Source: a bacterium (lineage in GTDB: Bacteria; Patescibacteriota; Gracilibacteria; JAHISY01). Taken from it: DNA of 64,000 bases. How positions within the stretch are numbered: the stretch's first letter is position 1; each line of letters starts with the position of its first letter. The stretch lies in contig JAJYAT010000003.1 of assembly GCA_021779375.1 (NCBI GenBank), positions 94,688 to 158,687 of the forward strand. Direction: 5' to 3'. A program made the position numbers and the translations under genes. Below, one piece after another: positions 9,256 through 17,443 of this stretch. The notes beneath the pieces are model-generated. The model had not been told where the DNA came from. It was given only the letters and a program-made list of their open reading frames with translations, and searched no databases.

Positions 9256-10311
9256 GTGAATTTTCTTCCTCTCATTTTTGCTTTCGTTCTCACCATTTTT
9301 CTCACACTTTTCGCGCTGCGTTTTTTCCCCCAATGGGGTTTGCTCGATGATCCGAAAAGATACGGCTTGAAACGCGCGCCGATTCCTTATTTCGGTGGAC
9401 TGGCGATTTTCGTCAGCTTCGTGATTACCGTGCTTATCTTCGTGCCGCTGTCAAAAGAAGTGCTCGGCTTGCTCGCGGGCGCGACTCTGCTGACGGCGAC
9501 AGCTTTCCTCGACGACGCATTTCGTTTGCCGCCGCTCGCGCGACTCGCTGTCCAAATCATCGCGGCGGGGATGCTCGTCATTTCCGGACTTGGAATTTCG
9601 CACCTAACTAATCCTTTCGGCGGGGCGATTGATCTCGCGGCGCTTGACTGGAATGTCGGTCAGTTTTGGGGCGGGGAATATCATCTCACTTTATTCGCTG
9701 ATCTTTTTACAGTCGCGTGGGTCGTGCTGCTCACCAATTCTCTCAATTGGCTCGACGGCGTCGCGGGACTTTCTTCCGGTATTGCTGGACTGGCTGCGCT
9801 TGTCATCTTCTTCCTCGCGGCGCGGACGGGTTACCATTACTTCGACCAATCAGCGGTCGTCGCGCTTGCCGCGATTCTCGCCGGCGGGGCGCTCGCTTTC
9901 ACGATTTTCAATTTTCCGCCGCCCAAAATTTTGCTCGGCGACTCCGGCTCGATGTTGCTCGGCTTCGTGCTCGCCGCACTCGCCGTTTTCTCCGGCGGCA
10001 AAATCGCGACTGCTGCGCTCGTACTCGGCTTCCCACTGCTCGACGCGATTTGGGTCGTGCTGCGTCGCTTACTCGCGGGGCACTCACCATTTCACGGGGA
10101 TTATGGTCATCTCCATCATCGTTTGCTTGCCGCGGGATTTTCCCAGAAGCAAACCGTGATCGCGATTTACGCGGCGTCAGCTGCTTTCGGCGCGATTGCG
10201 CTTTTCATCGACAACGCGTTCGGCAAATTAATCGCGCTCGCGATACTCTTCTTCGTCATGCTCGCGGTCGGCTGGAAATTGCGGCACGCGAAATTAGAGA
10301 AAGAAAGTTGA
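9256..10311 (+). CDS. Undecaprenyl-phosphate sugar-1-phosphate transferase (MraY/WecA/TagO superfamily)
   Basis: A polytopic membrane enzyme that loads a sugar-1-phosphate, usually GlcNAc-1-P, onto undecaprenyl phosphate to begin a cell-surface polymer. It is 351 aa with about ten hydrophobic segments. Family motifs are PIPYFGGLAIF (about 42), AFLDD (about 83), NSLNWLDGVAGLSSG (about 162-176), ILLGDSGSMLLGF (about 225) and the cytoplasmic HGDYGHLHHRL (about 275). The HLHHR form and the lack of murein neighbours favour WecA/TagO over MraY. Start is GTG 9256. Confidence 0.92.
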   Translation: MNFLPLIFAFVLTIFLTLFALRFFPQWGLLDDPKRYGLKRAPIPYFGGLAIFVSFVITVLIFVPLSKEVLGLLAGATLLTATAFLDDAFRLPPLARLAVQIIAAGMLVISGLGISHLTNPFGGAIDLAALDWNVGQFWGGEYHLTLFADLFTVAWVVLLTNSLNWLDGVAGLSSGIAGLAALVIFFLAARTGYHYFDQSAVVALAAILAGGALAFTIFNFPPPKILLGDSGSMLLGFVLAALAVFSGGKIATAALVLGFPLLDAIWVVLRRLLAGHSPFHGDYGHLHHRLLAAGFSQKQTVIAIYAASAAFGAIALFIDNAFGKLIALAILFFVMLAVGWKLRHAKLEKES

Positions 10312-10351
10312 TTTAGATTTTGGTCTCTTCGCATAGACAGATAAATTGTTG

Positions 10352-11005
10352 TTATTTGTTTTTCTTAATCGAATAGGGGTTATTTTTTGTAAAAACCCAG
10401 CCATTACAAAACAGATACGTAAGGAGTCCGTTCGTTATCGCAATCATTGTAATGATAGCTTCTCGCTCAGCTGATTTTGGGGTATCAATTTTATCGGACA
10501 GACAAAAAGTAACTACTCCGTTAGCCTTAATTTTTGTGCACGCGCTAAGAATATGCTTATCAATAAAGTGAATAAATTTTGAGGTTTCTTTATAAACATT
10601 TTCCACCCACTCAAATTCTTTTTCTTTCGCTATCTGCGACAATAAATATCCATCCGTCATTTTGTTTCCATCTCTATCTTTTAAATTATTTGTTTGCTTA
10701 CCGTTTAACTTTTTCATGGCAAATTCATTGGGATCTTTAACAATAGAAAGTGCATAAAATTGCAATAATGTATCTAAGTATAAGCGAATAATCGGAGCGG
10801 CGCTCAAAAAATTACTCTTCTTAATCAATAAACAAAATCCTGCAATCAGCAATAGCGAACGATGTATTACACTTATTGCAAATAAGTCTACTGAAAATAT
10901 GTTACCGCCATCCACCAAGATAATATCTTTAGCGTTTTTTTTGAGTTGACCCTTTAAGCCTCCAAGAAATTTCATCAGCTCTTTCGATGTTTTGAGTTTA
11001 GGCAT
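10352..11005 (-). CDS. Hypothetical protein in an AT-rich patch
   Basis: 217 aa, unrecognised. A hydrophobic helix (SLLLIAGFCLLI, about 50-61) lies in an otherwise soluble helical protein; later parts read YLDTLLQFYALSIV and ETSKFIHFIDKHI. Base composition is visibly more AT-rich than the neighbours and codon use shifts to A/T endings, suggesting acquisition. The minus-strand TAAATT lies 7 nt before the ATG. It may be an accessory, defence-like or uncharacterised helical protein; no function is claimed. Confidence 0.65.
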   Translation of the reverse strand: MPKLKTSKELMKFLGGLKGQLKKNAKDIILVDGGNIFSVDLFAISVIHRSLLLIAGFCLLIKKSNFLSAAPIIRLYLDTLLQFYALSIVKDPNEFAMKKLNGKQTNNLKDRDGNKMTDGYLLSQIAKEKEFEWVENVYKETSKFIHFIDKHILSACTKIKANGVVTFCLSDKIDTPKSAEREAIITMIAITNGLLTYLFCNGWVFTKNNPYSIKKNK

Positions 11006-11076
11006 AATCCAAAATTTAGAATACCTCTGTTTATCATTTCTTAAATTTGGTCAGTTTTTGTCTACCACACATATTG

Positions 11077-11709
11077 TCAGCCGCGCAGGCTGGCAATCGC
11101 TTTTTCGCGGTTGTCGGATTTGAAAATGTAGTTGCCCGCGACCAAAACATTCGCGCCAGCGGCGATGGCTTTTTTCGCGGTTTCAGCATTGATCCCGCCG
11201 TCGATTGAGATGTCGAGTTCGGGATTTCCGGCGCGCAGCGCGCGAACTTTCTCCAAACTATTTTCCATAAATGCCTGTCCGCCGAATCCCGGCTCGACTG
11301 ACATCACGAGTACCAAATCAACGAGCGGCAAAAATTCCGCAATCGCTGCGACTGGAGTATTTGGCTTGATTGAGATTCCGGCGCGGCAGCCGAGACTTTT
11401 GATTTTGCGCAAAAGTGCCGCGACGTCGCCTTCGATTTCCGCATGAATCGTGATGGCGTCTGCCCCGGCTTGCGCGAAATCTGCCAACAAAATTTCTGGT
11501 TGGCCGACCATGAGATGGCAATCGCGGAAAAGTTTCGTCTGCAGACAGCGTACGACGGGCGCACCGAAAGTCAGATTGGGCACGAAGTGTCCGTCCATCA
11601 CGTCGATGTGCAGCCATTCACAAAACCGCTCAACCGAAGCGATTTCTTCATTCAACTTACCGAAGTCGGCGGAGAGAATGGACGGCGCGATTTTGAGAGT
11701 TGGGGTCAG
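11077..11709 (-). CDS. rpe: Ribulose-phosphate 3-epimerase with a non-standard start
   Basis: Interconverts ribulose-5-phosphate and xylulose-5-phosphate. It is a TIM barrel with LKIAPSILSADF, HIDVMDGHFVPNLTFG, VLVMSVEPGFGGQ and DGGINAETA, all in order. The conserved N-terminal strand lies upstream of the first ordinary start (TTG 11655) and no ATG, GTG or TTG occurs before the in-frame TAA. CTG at 11709 is the best candidate; AUU/AUC starts or a sequence error are alternatives. It is third in the ftsH-rpiB-rpe operon, 15 nt after a REP-like palindrome. Confidence 0.9.
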   Translation of the reverse strand: MTPTLKIAPSILSADFGKLNEEIASVERFCEWLHIDVMDGHFVPNLTFGAPVVRCLQTKLFRDCHLMVGQPEILLADFAQAGADAITIHAEIEGDVAALLRKIKSLGCRAGISIKPNTPVAAIAEFLPLVDLVLVMSVEPGFGGQAFMENSLEKVRALRAGNPELDISIDGGINAETAKKAIAAGANVLVAGNYIFKSDNREKAIASLRG

Positions 11710-11724
11710 GTTTAAGGGTTAGTG

Positions 11725-11752
11725 GTAGAAACGCGATTAATCGCGTTTCTAC
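11725..11752. repeat. 28-nt GTAG...CTAC perfect palindrome (REP-like, copy 1)
   Basis: The half-site GTAGAAACGCGATT is followed by its exact reverse complement. On the minus strand the palindrome supplies the TAG stop codon of rpiB and lies just before rpe. Same terminal tetranucleotides and length as the copies at 22935 and 27238. Confidence 0.9.
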
Positions 11753-12177
11753 GAAATTTCAATTTTCCGCACGCGTGTCTCGTGGCGACCGCCTTCGAAT
11801 TCCGTCGTCAAAAATTTCTCAAGCATTGCAGTCGCCAGTTGCGCATCGAGCTGACGACCGGCGAGGACGAGGACATTCGCATTATTGTGCCGGCGTGAGA
11901 GTTCGGCGTCTTCGACTGAGACGGCTCGCGCCGCGCGAATTCCAGCGTGACGATTCAGTGCCATCGAGATGCCGAGACCAGTGCCGCAGATTCCGACGCC
12001 GCGATTGTCCGGATTCTCCAAAACCTTCACGGCTAATTTGTGGCCGTAATCAGGATAATCACAGGGTGCGGGTGAGTCGCAACCGAGATCATCGAAAGCG
12101 ATTTTTTGTTCGGTCAAAAATTTTTTCAGCGAATTTTTTAATTCAAACCCGGCGTGATCGGAAGAGAGGAAAAGCAT
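11749..12177 (-). CDS. rpiB: Ribose-5-phosphate isomerase B
   Basis: Interconverts ribose-5-phosphate and ribulose-5-phosphate. It is 142 aa of the RpiB/LacAB fold. SSDHAGFELK (5-14), the catalytic-cysteine segment GVGICGTGLGISMALNR (about 61-77, Cys in GICGTG) and ARAVSVEDAELSRRHNNANVL are hallmarks. It begins 2 nt after ftsH ends and is followed by rpe, so both pentose-phosphate enzymes are made together, presumably feeding PRPP for the purine genes. Its stop codon is contributed by the REP-like palindrome. Confidence 0.96.
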   Translation of the reverse strand: MLFLSSDHAGFELKNSLKKFLTEQKIAFDDLGCDSPAPCDYPDYGHKLAVKVLENPDNRGVGICGTGLGISMALNRHAGIRAARAVSVEDAELSRRHNNANVLVLAGRQLDAQLATAMLEKFLTTEFEGGRHETRVRKIEIS

Positions 12178-12179
12178 TT

Positions 12180-14012
12180 TTAGATTTTAATTTGCATTTC
12201 GACGGTCACTTTTTTCGCGCCGAAAAGTTTTTCAAATTCAGCTGAGTCGAGCGTCTCGATTTCGAGTAATCTCTCGGCGACTTTTTTCAGCTTCGCTTTG
12301 TTTTTCAGCAAAACATTTTTGGCGGTCAGATAAGCAGTTTCAATAATCTTGCGTACTTCGTCGTCGATCTTGCTCGCCATTTCTTCCGAATAATCGCGTT
12401 CGTGCATCAAGTCTTTGCCGAGAAAAACATTGCCGTGGCTGCTGCCGAAAATGACCGGACCGAGCCGATCGCTCATCCCGAATTTCGTCACCATCGCGCG
12501 TGCGATTTTACTCGCGCGTTCGAGGTCGCTTGAGCTACCAGTCGTCACTTCGCCAAAAACCATTTCCTCGGCGACGTGTCCACCGAGTAGGCTCGCGAGT
12601 TCATCGTGGAAGCGGGACTCGCTTTCGAGGCGGCGATCTTCCGTCGGCAGATACCAAGTGACACCGAGCGCCATGCCGCGCGAGACGATCGAGACTTTGT
12701 GCACTGGATCGGTGTGCGGCAGGACATGCGAGACGATGGCGTGACCGGCTTCATGGAAAGCGGTGATTTTTTTCTCGTCGTCGGTCAGGACGCGCGATTT
12801 TTTCTCTGGACCGAGCGCGACTTTTTCGATGGCATGTTCGAGCTCGGATTGGGAAATGTTTTTCAGTCCGCGTTTCGTCGCGAGAATCGCCGCTTCATTC
12901 AAAAGATTCTCGAGGTCGGCACCGGTGAAACCAGGCGTTTGGCGCGCTACTTTCTCTAGGTCGGCATTTTTCGCGAGCGGTTTGTTGCGCGAATGTACGC
13001 CCAAAATTTCCAGCCGTTCGCCGATGTCTGGCATGTCGATCACGACGCGGCGATCGAAGCGTCCCGGGCGCAGTAGTGCTGGATCGAGGACATCAGGGCG
13101 ATTGGTCGCAGCGATCACGATGACATTCGTGCCGGTCTCGAAGCCGTCCATCTCGGTCAAAATTTGATTCAAAGTTTGTTCGCGCTCGTCGTGTCCGCCG
13201 CCCATACCAGTCCCGCGCGCGCGTCCGACCGCATCAATTTCATCGACAAAAACAATTGCGGGCGCATTGCGTTTCGCTTTCTTAAATAAATCACGGACGC
13301 GACTCGCACCGACGCCGACGAACATTTCGACGAATTCCGAGCCGGAGATTGAAAAGAACGGCACGTTCGCTTCACCCGCGACTGCGCGTGCGAGCAAGGT
13401 TTTACCAGTGCCGGGAGGACCGACGAGCATCACGCCTTTCGGAATTTTCGCTCCCATCGCGGTGTATTTTTTCGGATTTTTCAAAAAGTCGACAATTTCA
13501 ACTAATTCTTCTTTCGCTTCGTGCGCGCCGGCGACATCCGCGAAGGTCGTTTTATTTTTCGTCTTGTCGGAAACTTGCGCGCGCGATTGACCGAAATTCA
13601 TCGCGCCCTGATTATTGCTCTGCGCTTGGCGCATCATGTAAACCAAAAATGCGGCGATTAAAACAAAAGGAATAATTCCTGCAATCACATTCAGCCAAAA
13701 ATCCGAGCCGGTCGAATCGATTGCCTCGATGACGACTGCCGATTTCGGATCACTCAGCCCGAGATCTTTCAGCGTCTCGCCGGCTGGGCGAACTGATTTT
13801 TCCGTGGTCTTGTCTTTCAGCTCAATCGTGAGTGCCGTGCCGTTGACGGTGATTTTGGTGATTGCACCTGCGGCGAATTGTTGCTGTACGGTCGTGATCG
13901 GTACTTCGGTTATCGATGTTCCGTTTTCACCAAAAATAACGTAAACGCTCGCGGCAATTAGCGCGAGGACGAGCAGCGTCGAAAGTCCGTTTCGGCGCGA
14001 GGGAGTTTTCAT
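12180..14012 (-). CDS. ftsH: ATP-dependent zinc metalloprotease FtsH
   Basis: Membrane-anchored AAA+ protease for quality control of membrane and regulatory proteins. It is 610 aa: membrane segment about 10-27, extracytoplasmic domain, second segment about 105-126, Walker A GPPGTGKT (about 198), Walker [35 protein letters not shown], protease HEAGH (about 420) and downstream [16 protein letters not shown]. All catalytic parts are intact. ATG 14012 is preferred over TTG 14015 because a TAAAAT box lies 7 nt upstream. It is the first gene of the ftsH-rpiB-rpe operon. Confidence 0.98.
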   Translation of the reverse strand: MKTPSRRNGLSTLLVLALIAASVYVIFGENGTSITEVPITTVQQQFAAGAITKITVNGTALTIELKDKTTEKSVRPAGETLKDLGLSDPKSAVVIEAIDSTGSDFWLNVIAGIIPFVLIAAFLVYMMRQAQSNNQGAMNFGQSRAQVSDKTKNKTTFADVAGAHEAKEELVEIVDFLKNPKKYTAMGAKIPKGVMLVGPPGTGKTLLARAVAGEANVPFFSISGSEFVEMFVGVGASRVRDLFKKAKRNAPAIVFVDEIDAVGRARGTGMGGGHDEREQTLNQILTEMDGFETGTNVIVIAATNRPDVLDPALLRPGRFDRRVVIDMPDIGERLEILGVHSRNKPLAKNADLEKVARQTPGFTGADLENLLNEAAILATKRGLKNISQSELEHAIEKVALGPEKKSRVLTDDEKKITAFHEAGHAIVSHVLPHTDPVHKVSIVSRGMALGVTWYLPTEDRRLESESRFHDELASLLGGHVAEEMVFGEVTTGSSSDLERASKIARAMVTKFGMSDRLGPVIFGSSHGNVFLGKDLMHERDYSEEMASKIDDEVRKIIETAYLTAKNVLLKNKAKLKKVAERLLEIETLDSAEFEKLFGAKKVTVEMQIKI

Positions 14013-14019
14013 CAAAAGA

Positions 14020-14025
14020 ATTTTA
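14020..14025 (-). promoter_or_regulatory. -10 box of ftsH
   Basis: TAAAAT on the minus strand, 7 nt before the ATG. Confidence 0.6.
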
Positions 14026-14063
14026 GGAAGCAGGTGAGAGTTTAACTTCGCAGGAAAAAGAAG

Positions 14064-14069
14064 TAAAAT
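14064..14069 (+). promoter_or_regulatory. -10 box of dapB
   Basis: TAAAAT, 6 nt before the ATG. Confidence 0.6.
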
Positions 14070-14075
14070 TTCGGC

Positions 14076-14816
14076 ATGAAAATTGCGATTATTGGTTTCG
14101 GCAAGATGGGGCGTGCGATTGAAATTGCGGCTAATTCAGCGCATCACACGGTTGTCGCGAAGATCGATCCCAAGGCACCAGAGGCGACAGCGAGCGAGAT
14201 TTCCGCTGCCAATCTGAACGGCGCGGAAGTCGCGATTGATTTCACGCATCCTGAGGTTGTGATTGCGAATTTACAAAAACTCACTGCGCTCAAAATTCCG
14301 ACGGTCGTAGGCACGACAGGCTGGTACGAAAAATTACCCGAAGTGGAGCAGCTGGCGCGAGCCAATCAGGTTGGGATTCTTTACGCCGGCAATTTTTCCG
14401 TCGGGGTGCAGGCTTTTTACAAAATCGTCGAGAATGCGGCGCATCTTTTGAGTGGTCAAGGTTTCGACGTCGCGATTCACGAGACGCATCACACTGGCAA
14501 GGCCGACGCGCCGAGTGGCACGGCGAAAGAAATCGCTGCGAAAATTCTCGCCAATTTCCCTGCCAAGAAAGCAGTTATGCTCGATAATGCCGAGCAGCCG
14601 ATTCCAGCTGACAAGCTCCAAATTTCTGCGAGTCGCGTTGGCAAAGTCGTCGGTGTCCACGAAATTATTTTTGACGGTCCGAGCGAGACGATTCAGTTGA
14701 TTCATTCTGGTAAAAATCGCGATGGCTACGCGGCGGGCGCAGTCGCAGCTGCGGCGTGGTTGCTTGCGAAAAAGTCAGCCGGAGTTTTCACCGCTATTGA
14801 TTGGCTTGGATTTTAA
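14076..14816 (+). CDS. dapB: 4-hydroxy-tetrahydrodipicolinate reductase
   Basis: NAD(P)H-dependent reductase of the lysine/diaminopimelate pathway. It is 246 aa. The Rossmann motif IGFGKMGRAIE (5-15), VVGTTGW (about 88-94) and the signature HHTGKADAPSGTAKEIA (about 145-161, with the catalytic His pair and Lys) are present. It probably supplies DAP for the peptidoglycan polymerised by the PBP at 18.9 kb. It is monocistronic with its own leaderless promoter and overlaps the convergent rbfA by 4 nt. Confidence 0.96.
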   Translation: MKIAIIGFGKMGRAIEIAANSAHHTVVAKIDPKAPEATASEISAANLNGAEVAIDFTHPEVVIANLQKLTALKIPTVVGTTGWYEKLPEVEQLARANQVGILYAGNFSVGVQAFYKIVENAAHLLSGQGFDVAIHETHHTGKADAPSGTAKEIAAKILANFPAKKAVMLDNAEQPIPADKLQISASRVGKVVGVHEIIFDGPSETIQLIHSGKNRDGYAAGAVAAAAWLLAKKSAGVFTAIDWLGF

Positions 14817-15133
14817 ACTCCGAGTGAGGCGATTTTTGTGAGGAGCGCATTCGTGCTATCGATTTCCAAAATAATCTTGGGGATTTTTTTGCGCGGCAAA
14901 TTGGCGTTCACTTCGCGCTGAATTTCGCCAATCACCTTTTTCGCGAACTCATCGAATTGGTGTGAATTGCGTTCGATTGCGACGCCGACTTTCGCGGAAT
15001 CTAGTCCGCTCGCGATTTTCACATAGGCGACACTCACGAAGCCAAATTTTTTCAGCGGGAAAAAGCGCGGCACGATTGCGCCGATCATTTTCTCCAGGTG
15101 TTTTTCGAGCTGTTCGCGGCGGGTGAAGGTCAT
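14813..15133 (-). CDS. rbfA: Ribosome-binding factor A-like protein
   Basis: 106 aa with the RbfA pattern: an N-terminal helix that starts with RREQLEKHLEKMIGAIV, then FVSVAYVKIASGLDSAKVGVAI, a helix FDEFAKKVIGEIQREVNANLPRKK in two parts, and IPKIILEIDST. RbfA binds 30S subunits late in 16S rRNA maturation. The sequence is divergent and the usual KH-like AxG break is weak, so the call rests on overall order and size. It is convergent with dapB and divergent from fmt, another translation gene. Confidence 0.75.
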   Translation of the reverse strand: MTFTRREQLEKHLEKMIGAIVPRFFPLKKFGFVSVAYVKIASGLDSAKVGVAIERNSHQFDEFAKKVIGEIQREVNANLPRKKIPKIILEIDSTNALLTKIASLGV

Positions 15134-15193
15134 TGAAAATTTAAGATTTAAAATTGAAAATTTGAAAGTGATTGGCTGGGTTTCAGTTTAAGC

Positions 15194-15199
15194 TAAAAT
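15194..15199 (+). promoter_or_regulatory. -10 box of fmt
   Basis: TAAAAT, 7 nt before the ATG. Confidence 0.6.
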
Positions 15200-15206
15200 T
15201 TTAACA

Positions 15207-16130
15207 ATGAGTAAAAAACTCAAAATCGCTTTCGCGGGGACTCCGGATTTCGCGCTGCCGTCACTCGAAAATCTTTTCGCTGATTCGGAGATTACAATCG
15301 AAAAAGTTTTCACACAGCCGGATCGACCGGTCGGTCGGGGGCAAAAAATCGCGTCGCCACCGGTTAAAATTTTGGCGGAAAAATTTCACTTGCCAGTCGA
15401 GCAAAATAAATTGACTGCTGCGAATTTACCTGAAGATTTAGATTTTCTCGCGGTTGTCGCTTTCGGACAGATTTTGCCGAGCGAGATTTTGGCACTGCCG
15501 CGCTTTGGTTGCGTCAATCTGCACGCTTCGCTCCTGCCCAAATTTCGCGGCGCGTCGCCGATTCAGTCGGCGATTCTCGCGGGCGAGCAAAAAACTGGCG
15601 TGAGTTTCCAAAAAATTTCGGTGAAGCTAGATGTGGGCGATCTTTTTGCGAGTTTCACCATTCCGCTTAAAAATGAAACTTCGTCCGAGCTTGCCGTCAA
15701 ATTGGCAGTACTTGGCGGAGCAAAATTTCCCGAGGTGTTGAAAAAAATCGCCGCCGGAGAAATTATCGCGATTCCGCAAGATGAGACAGCGGCGACGCAT
15801 TGCAGCAAGATTCAAAAAGCGGACGGTCAGGTCGATTGGCAAAAAGATTCGACGGATCTTTTGCTGCGCAAAGCGCGCGCATTCTTCGACTGGCCGGGCG
15901 TGTGGACGATTTTCGCCAAGCAAAATCTGAAGCTTGTCGAATTCACCGCGGCTCAGAAATTTCCGGGCAAAAAACCGGGCGAAGTTTTCGCATCGGAAAA
16001 ACATATTTTCGTCGCGACGCGCGATGCTTCGCTCGAATTACGAAAAGTTCAGCTCGCCGGTAAAAAAGTTCTTGAGGCAGTGGATTTTGCGCGAGGGAAT
16101 GTGAAGTTTGTGGGAAGTTTGCTTGAGTAA
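15207..16130 (+). CDS. fmt: Methionyl-tRNA formyltransferase
   Basis: Formylates initiator Met-tRNA using 10-formyl-tetrahydrofolate. It is 307 aa. FAGTPDFALPSL (8-19), QPDRPVGRGQK, VVAFGQILP (about 84) and the catalytic/signature VNLHASLLPKFRGASPIQ (about 101-118) are present, with an OB-fold C-terminal domain. Its cofactor can come from FolD in this window. Formylation is notable because the genome seems to rely on leaderless mRNAs, which are initiated with fMet-tRNA already bound to the ribosome. Confidence 0.97.
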   Translation: MSKKLKIAFAGTPDFALPSLENLFADSEITIEKVFTQPDRPVGRGQKIASPPVKILAEKFHLPVEQNKLTAANLPEDLDFLAVVAFGQILPSEILALPRFGCVNLHASLLPKFRGASPIQSAILAGEQKTGVSFQKISVKLDVGDLFASFTIPLKNETSSELAVKLAVLGGAKFPEVLKKIAAGEIIAIPQDETAATHCSKIQKADGQVDWQKDSTDLLLRKARAFFDWPGVWTIFAKQNLKLVEFTAAQKFPGKKPGEVFASEKHIFVATRDASLELRKVQLAGKKVLEAVDFARGNVKFVGSLLE

Positions 16131-16477
16131 AAAATTTTAAAGTGGTACTTGCTTTTCAAAAAAATTATGTCAAAATACTAACTTGTTAATCCAAAATTAT
16201 GCTTACAGAAATTTATTCCGAGAGTAATTATCTAGCTCCAATTAGTAAGGAGCGTGGTGTTATCGGTGGAATTTACGGTAACTCAAAATTGGCACCAAAA
16301 ATACAAGTAGCAGAGCCATGGAGGGTGTATTCTTTGCCAGCGCAGCGAACAAACACAAGACAGCGAGAGACATGGGAATCGCACCGATAGTAGTGATGGT
16401 GTTATTCGATAAAAACTGCGAATGGCTCTTGACTGGTCAGATAAAATTCTGAAGATTTTTTAATTTTCCATTTAAAC

Positions 16478-16639
16478 ATGATTAAATTTAGTAAGAACCC
16501 AAGAGGCGAGCGGGTGATTGATTACAATGAAGCTGACTATCAGGCGTACGTGGCGCACATGGAAAAAGTTAGCCCAGGTTATCGTATGGATGCGAGGCGA
16601 AGGCAGAAACAGGTTTTTGAGCAAGGCTATTCGGATTGA
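16478..16639 (+). CDS. Small hypothetical protein (53 aa)
   Basis: Begins MIKFSKNPRGERVIDYNEAD and ends with a basic helix and TGA. It is charged, with no membrane segment. TAAAAT at 16442-16447 would give a leader of about 25 nt. Sequence complexity and codon usage look gene-like, but no family is recognised. Confidence 0.4.
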   Translation: MIKFSKNPRGERVIDYNEADYQAYVAHMEKVSPGYRMDARRRQKQVFEQGYSD

Positions 16640-16707
16640 AGTTTTTTTGTCGGCGATTTCGTAGTGGTAGCAGGCGAAATCTACGACTAGCTTTTTGAAA
16701 CATCATC

Positions 16708-16735
16708 TTGACTTTTAAAATTTATTTGTTATAAT
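16708..16735 (+). promoter_or_regulatory. Promoter of the 16763 gene
   Basis: TTGACT (16708-16713), 16-nt spacer, TATAAT (16730-16735). A near-consensus housekeeping promoter with a leader of roughly 20 nt before the ATG. Confidence 0.7.
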
Positions 16736-16762
16736 TAAATCTAAACTTTAACCAAGAAAATT

Positions 16763-17416
16763 ATGAGTCCTAAATCGGAATCGTTCGCGCATAAGCTTGT
16801 TGGCTTCCCTGAGCCTGAAAAACAGAAAGGTGGAGAAGAAGGGGCGGGGTCAGCTCAAAAGGCGCAAATTATTGAGCTTAGAACTGGTCTACCAAAGTTC
16901 ACCCCACTCCAATTCGATGATAGCGGACTCACTCCTCCCGGGAAGATTTCGAAAGAGCAAGAGCGCGCGCGAATCGAAGCGGATGACAAAGCTTTTGCTG
17001 AGGAAAGGGAAAAAATGAAGTCTCGATTGGCCGTTCATGCGGCAATGTCTAAATTTGGATTTTTGACGAAGCTGGGTAAAAGAGACGATGAAGCTGGGGC
17101 AAGTATGGTGGTGGGAGATGCCTTATTTCAGTCTAATGAGGTAAAAGCCAGAAGAGACATCATTAATCAGGAGATTAAAAGATTACAAGATGAGCTACTT
17201 AGACTTAAATTTGTCGAGGCGAAGTACGATTTGGAGACTCTGGAAGCAGCTATCGTGGTTTTATCGAAGGGCGATAGATTGAGTCCTAGAAACCGTTCTG
17301 CGATTGCAGAAAGTTTTTCTCTTGATTTAAATTTTGGTTTGGAGGATTTAGTCCCTATTTATACAGGGATTAAAGAAGATTTTTCTAAATTAGGATTGCT
17401 TTCTTTGAAGGAATAG
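16763..17416 (+). CDS. Hypothetical protein, helical
   Basis: 217 aa, unrecognised. The N-terminal 70 residues are polar and probably disordered. The middle is strongly charged (KEQERARIEADDKAFAEE), and IINQEIKRLQDELLRLKFVEA (in two heptad runs, about 133-155) predicts a coiled coil. No signal peptide. Codon usage is more AT-rich than that of flanking fmt and dgt. It has its own good promoter, so it is likely a real accessory gene. Confidence 0.6.
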   Translation: MSPKSESFAHKLVGFPEPEKQKGGEEGAGSAQKAQIIELRTGLPKFTPLQFDDSGLTPPGKISKEQERARIEADDKAFAEEREKMKSRLAVHAAMSKFGFLTKLGKRDDEAGASMVVGDALFQSNEVKARRDIINQEIKRLQDELLRLKFVEAKYDLETLEAAIVVLSKGDRLSPRNRSAIAESFSLDLNFGLEDLVPIYTGIKEDFSKLGLLSLKE

Positions 17417-17431
17417 CTAGATGATTCTTGC

Positions 17432-17437
17432 TAAAAT
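17432..17437 (+). promoter_or_regulatory. -10 box of dgt
   Basis: TAAAAT, 6 nt before the GTG start. Confidence 0.6.
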
Positions 17438-17443
17438 TTCCGC

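Larger units (their letters stand above)
16131..16762. other. AT-rich stretch of small uncertain ORFs
   Basis: No recognisable gene. Candidate micro-ORFs are 16199-16390 (63 aa), 16318-16452 (44 aa, overlapping in another frame) and 16478-16639 (53 aa). An imperfect hairpin lies at 16649-16687: GTCG..GATTTCG pairing with CGAAATC..CGAC, with GTAG and CTAC inside, possibly a decayed REP. The overlap of two plausible frames near 16318-16390 could mark a frameshifted relic. Confidence 0.5.
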
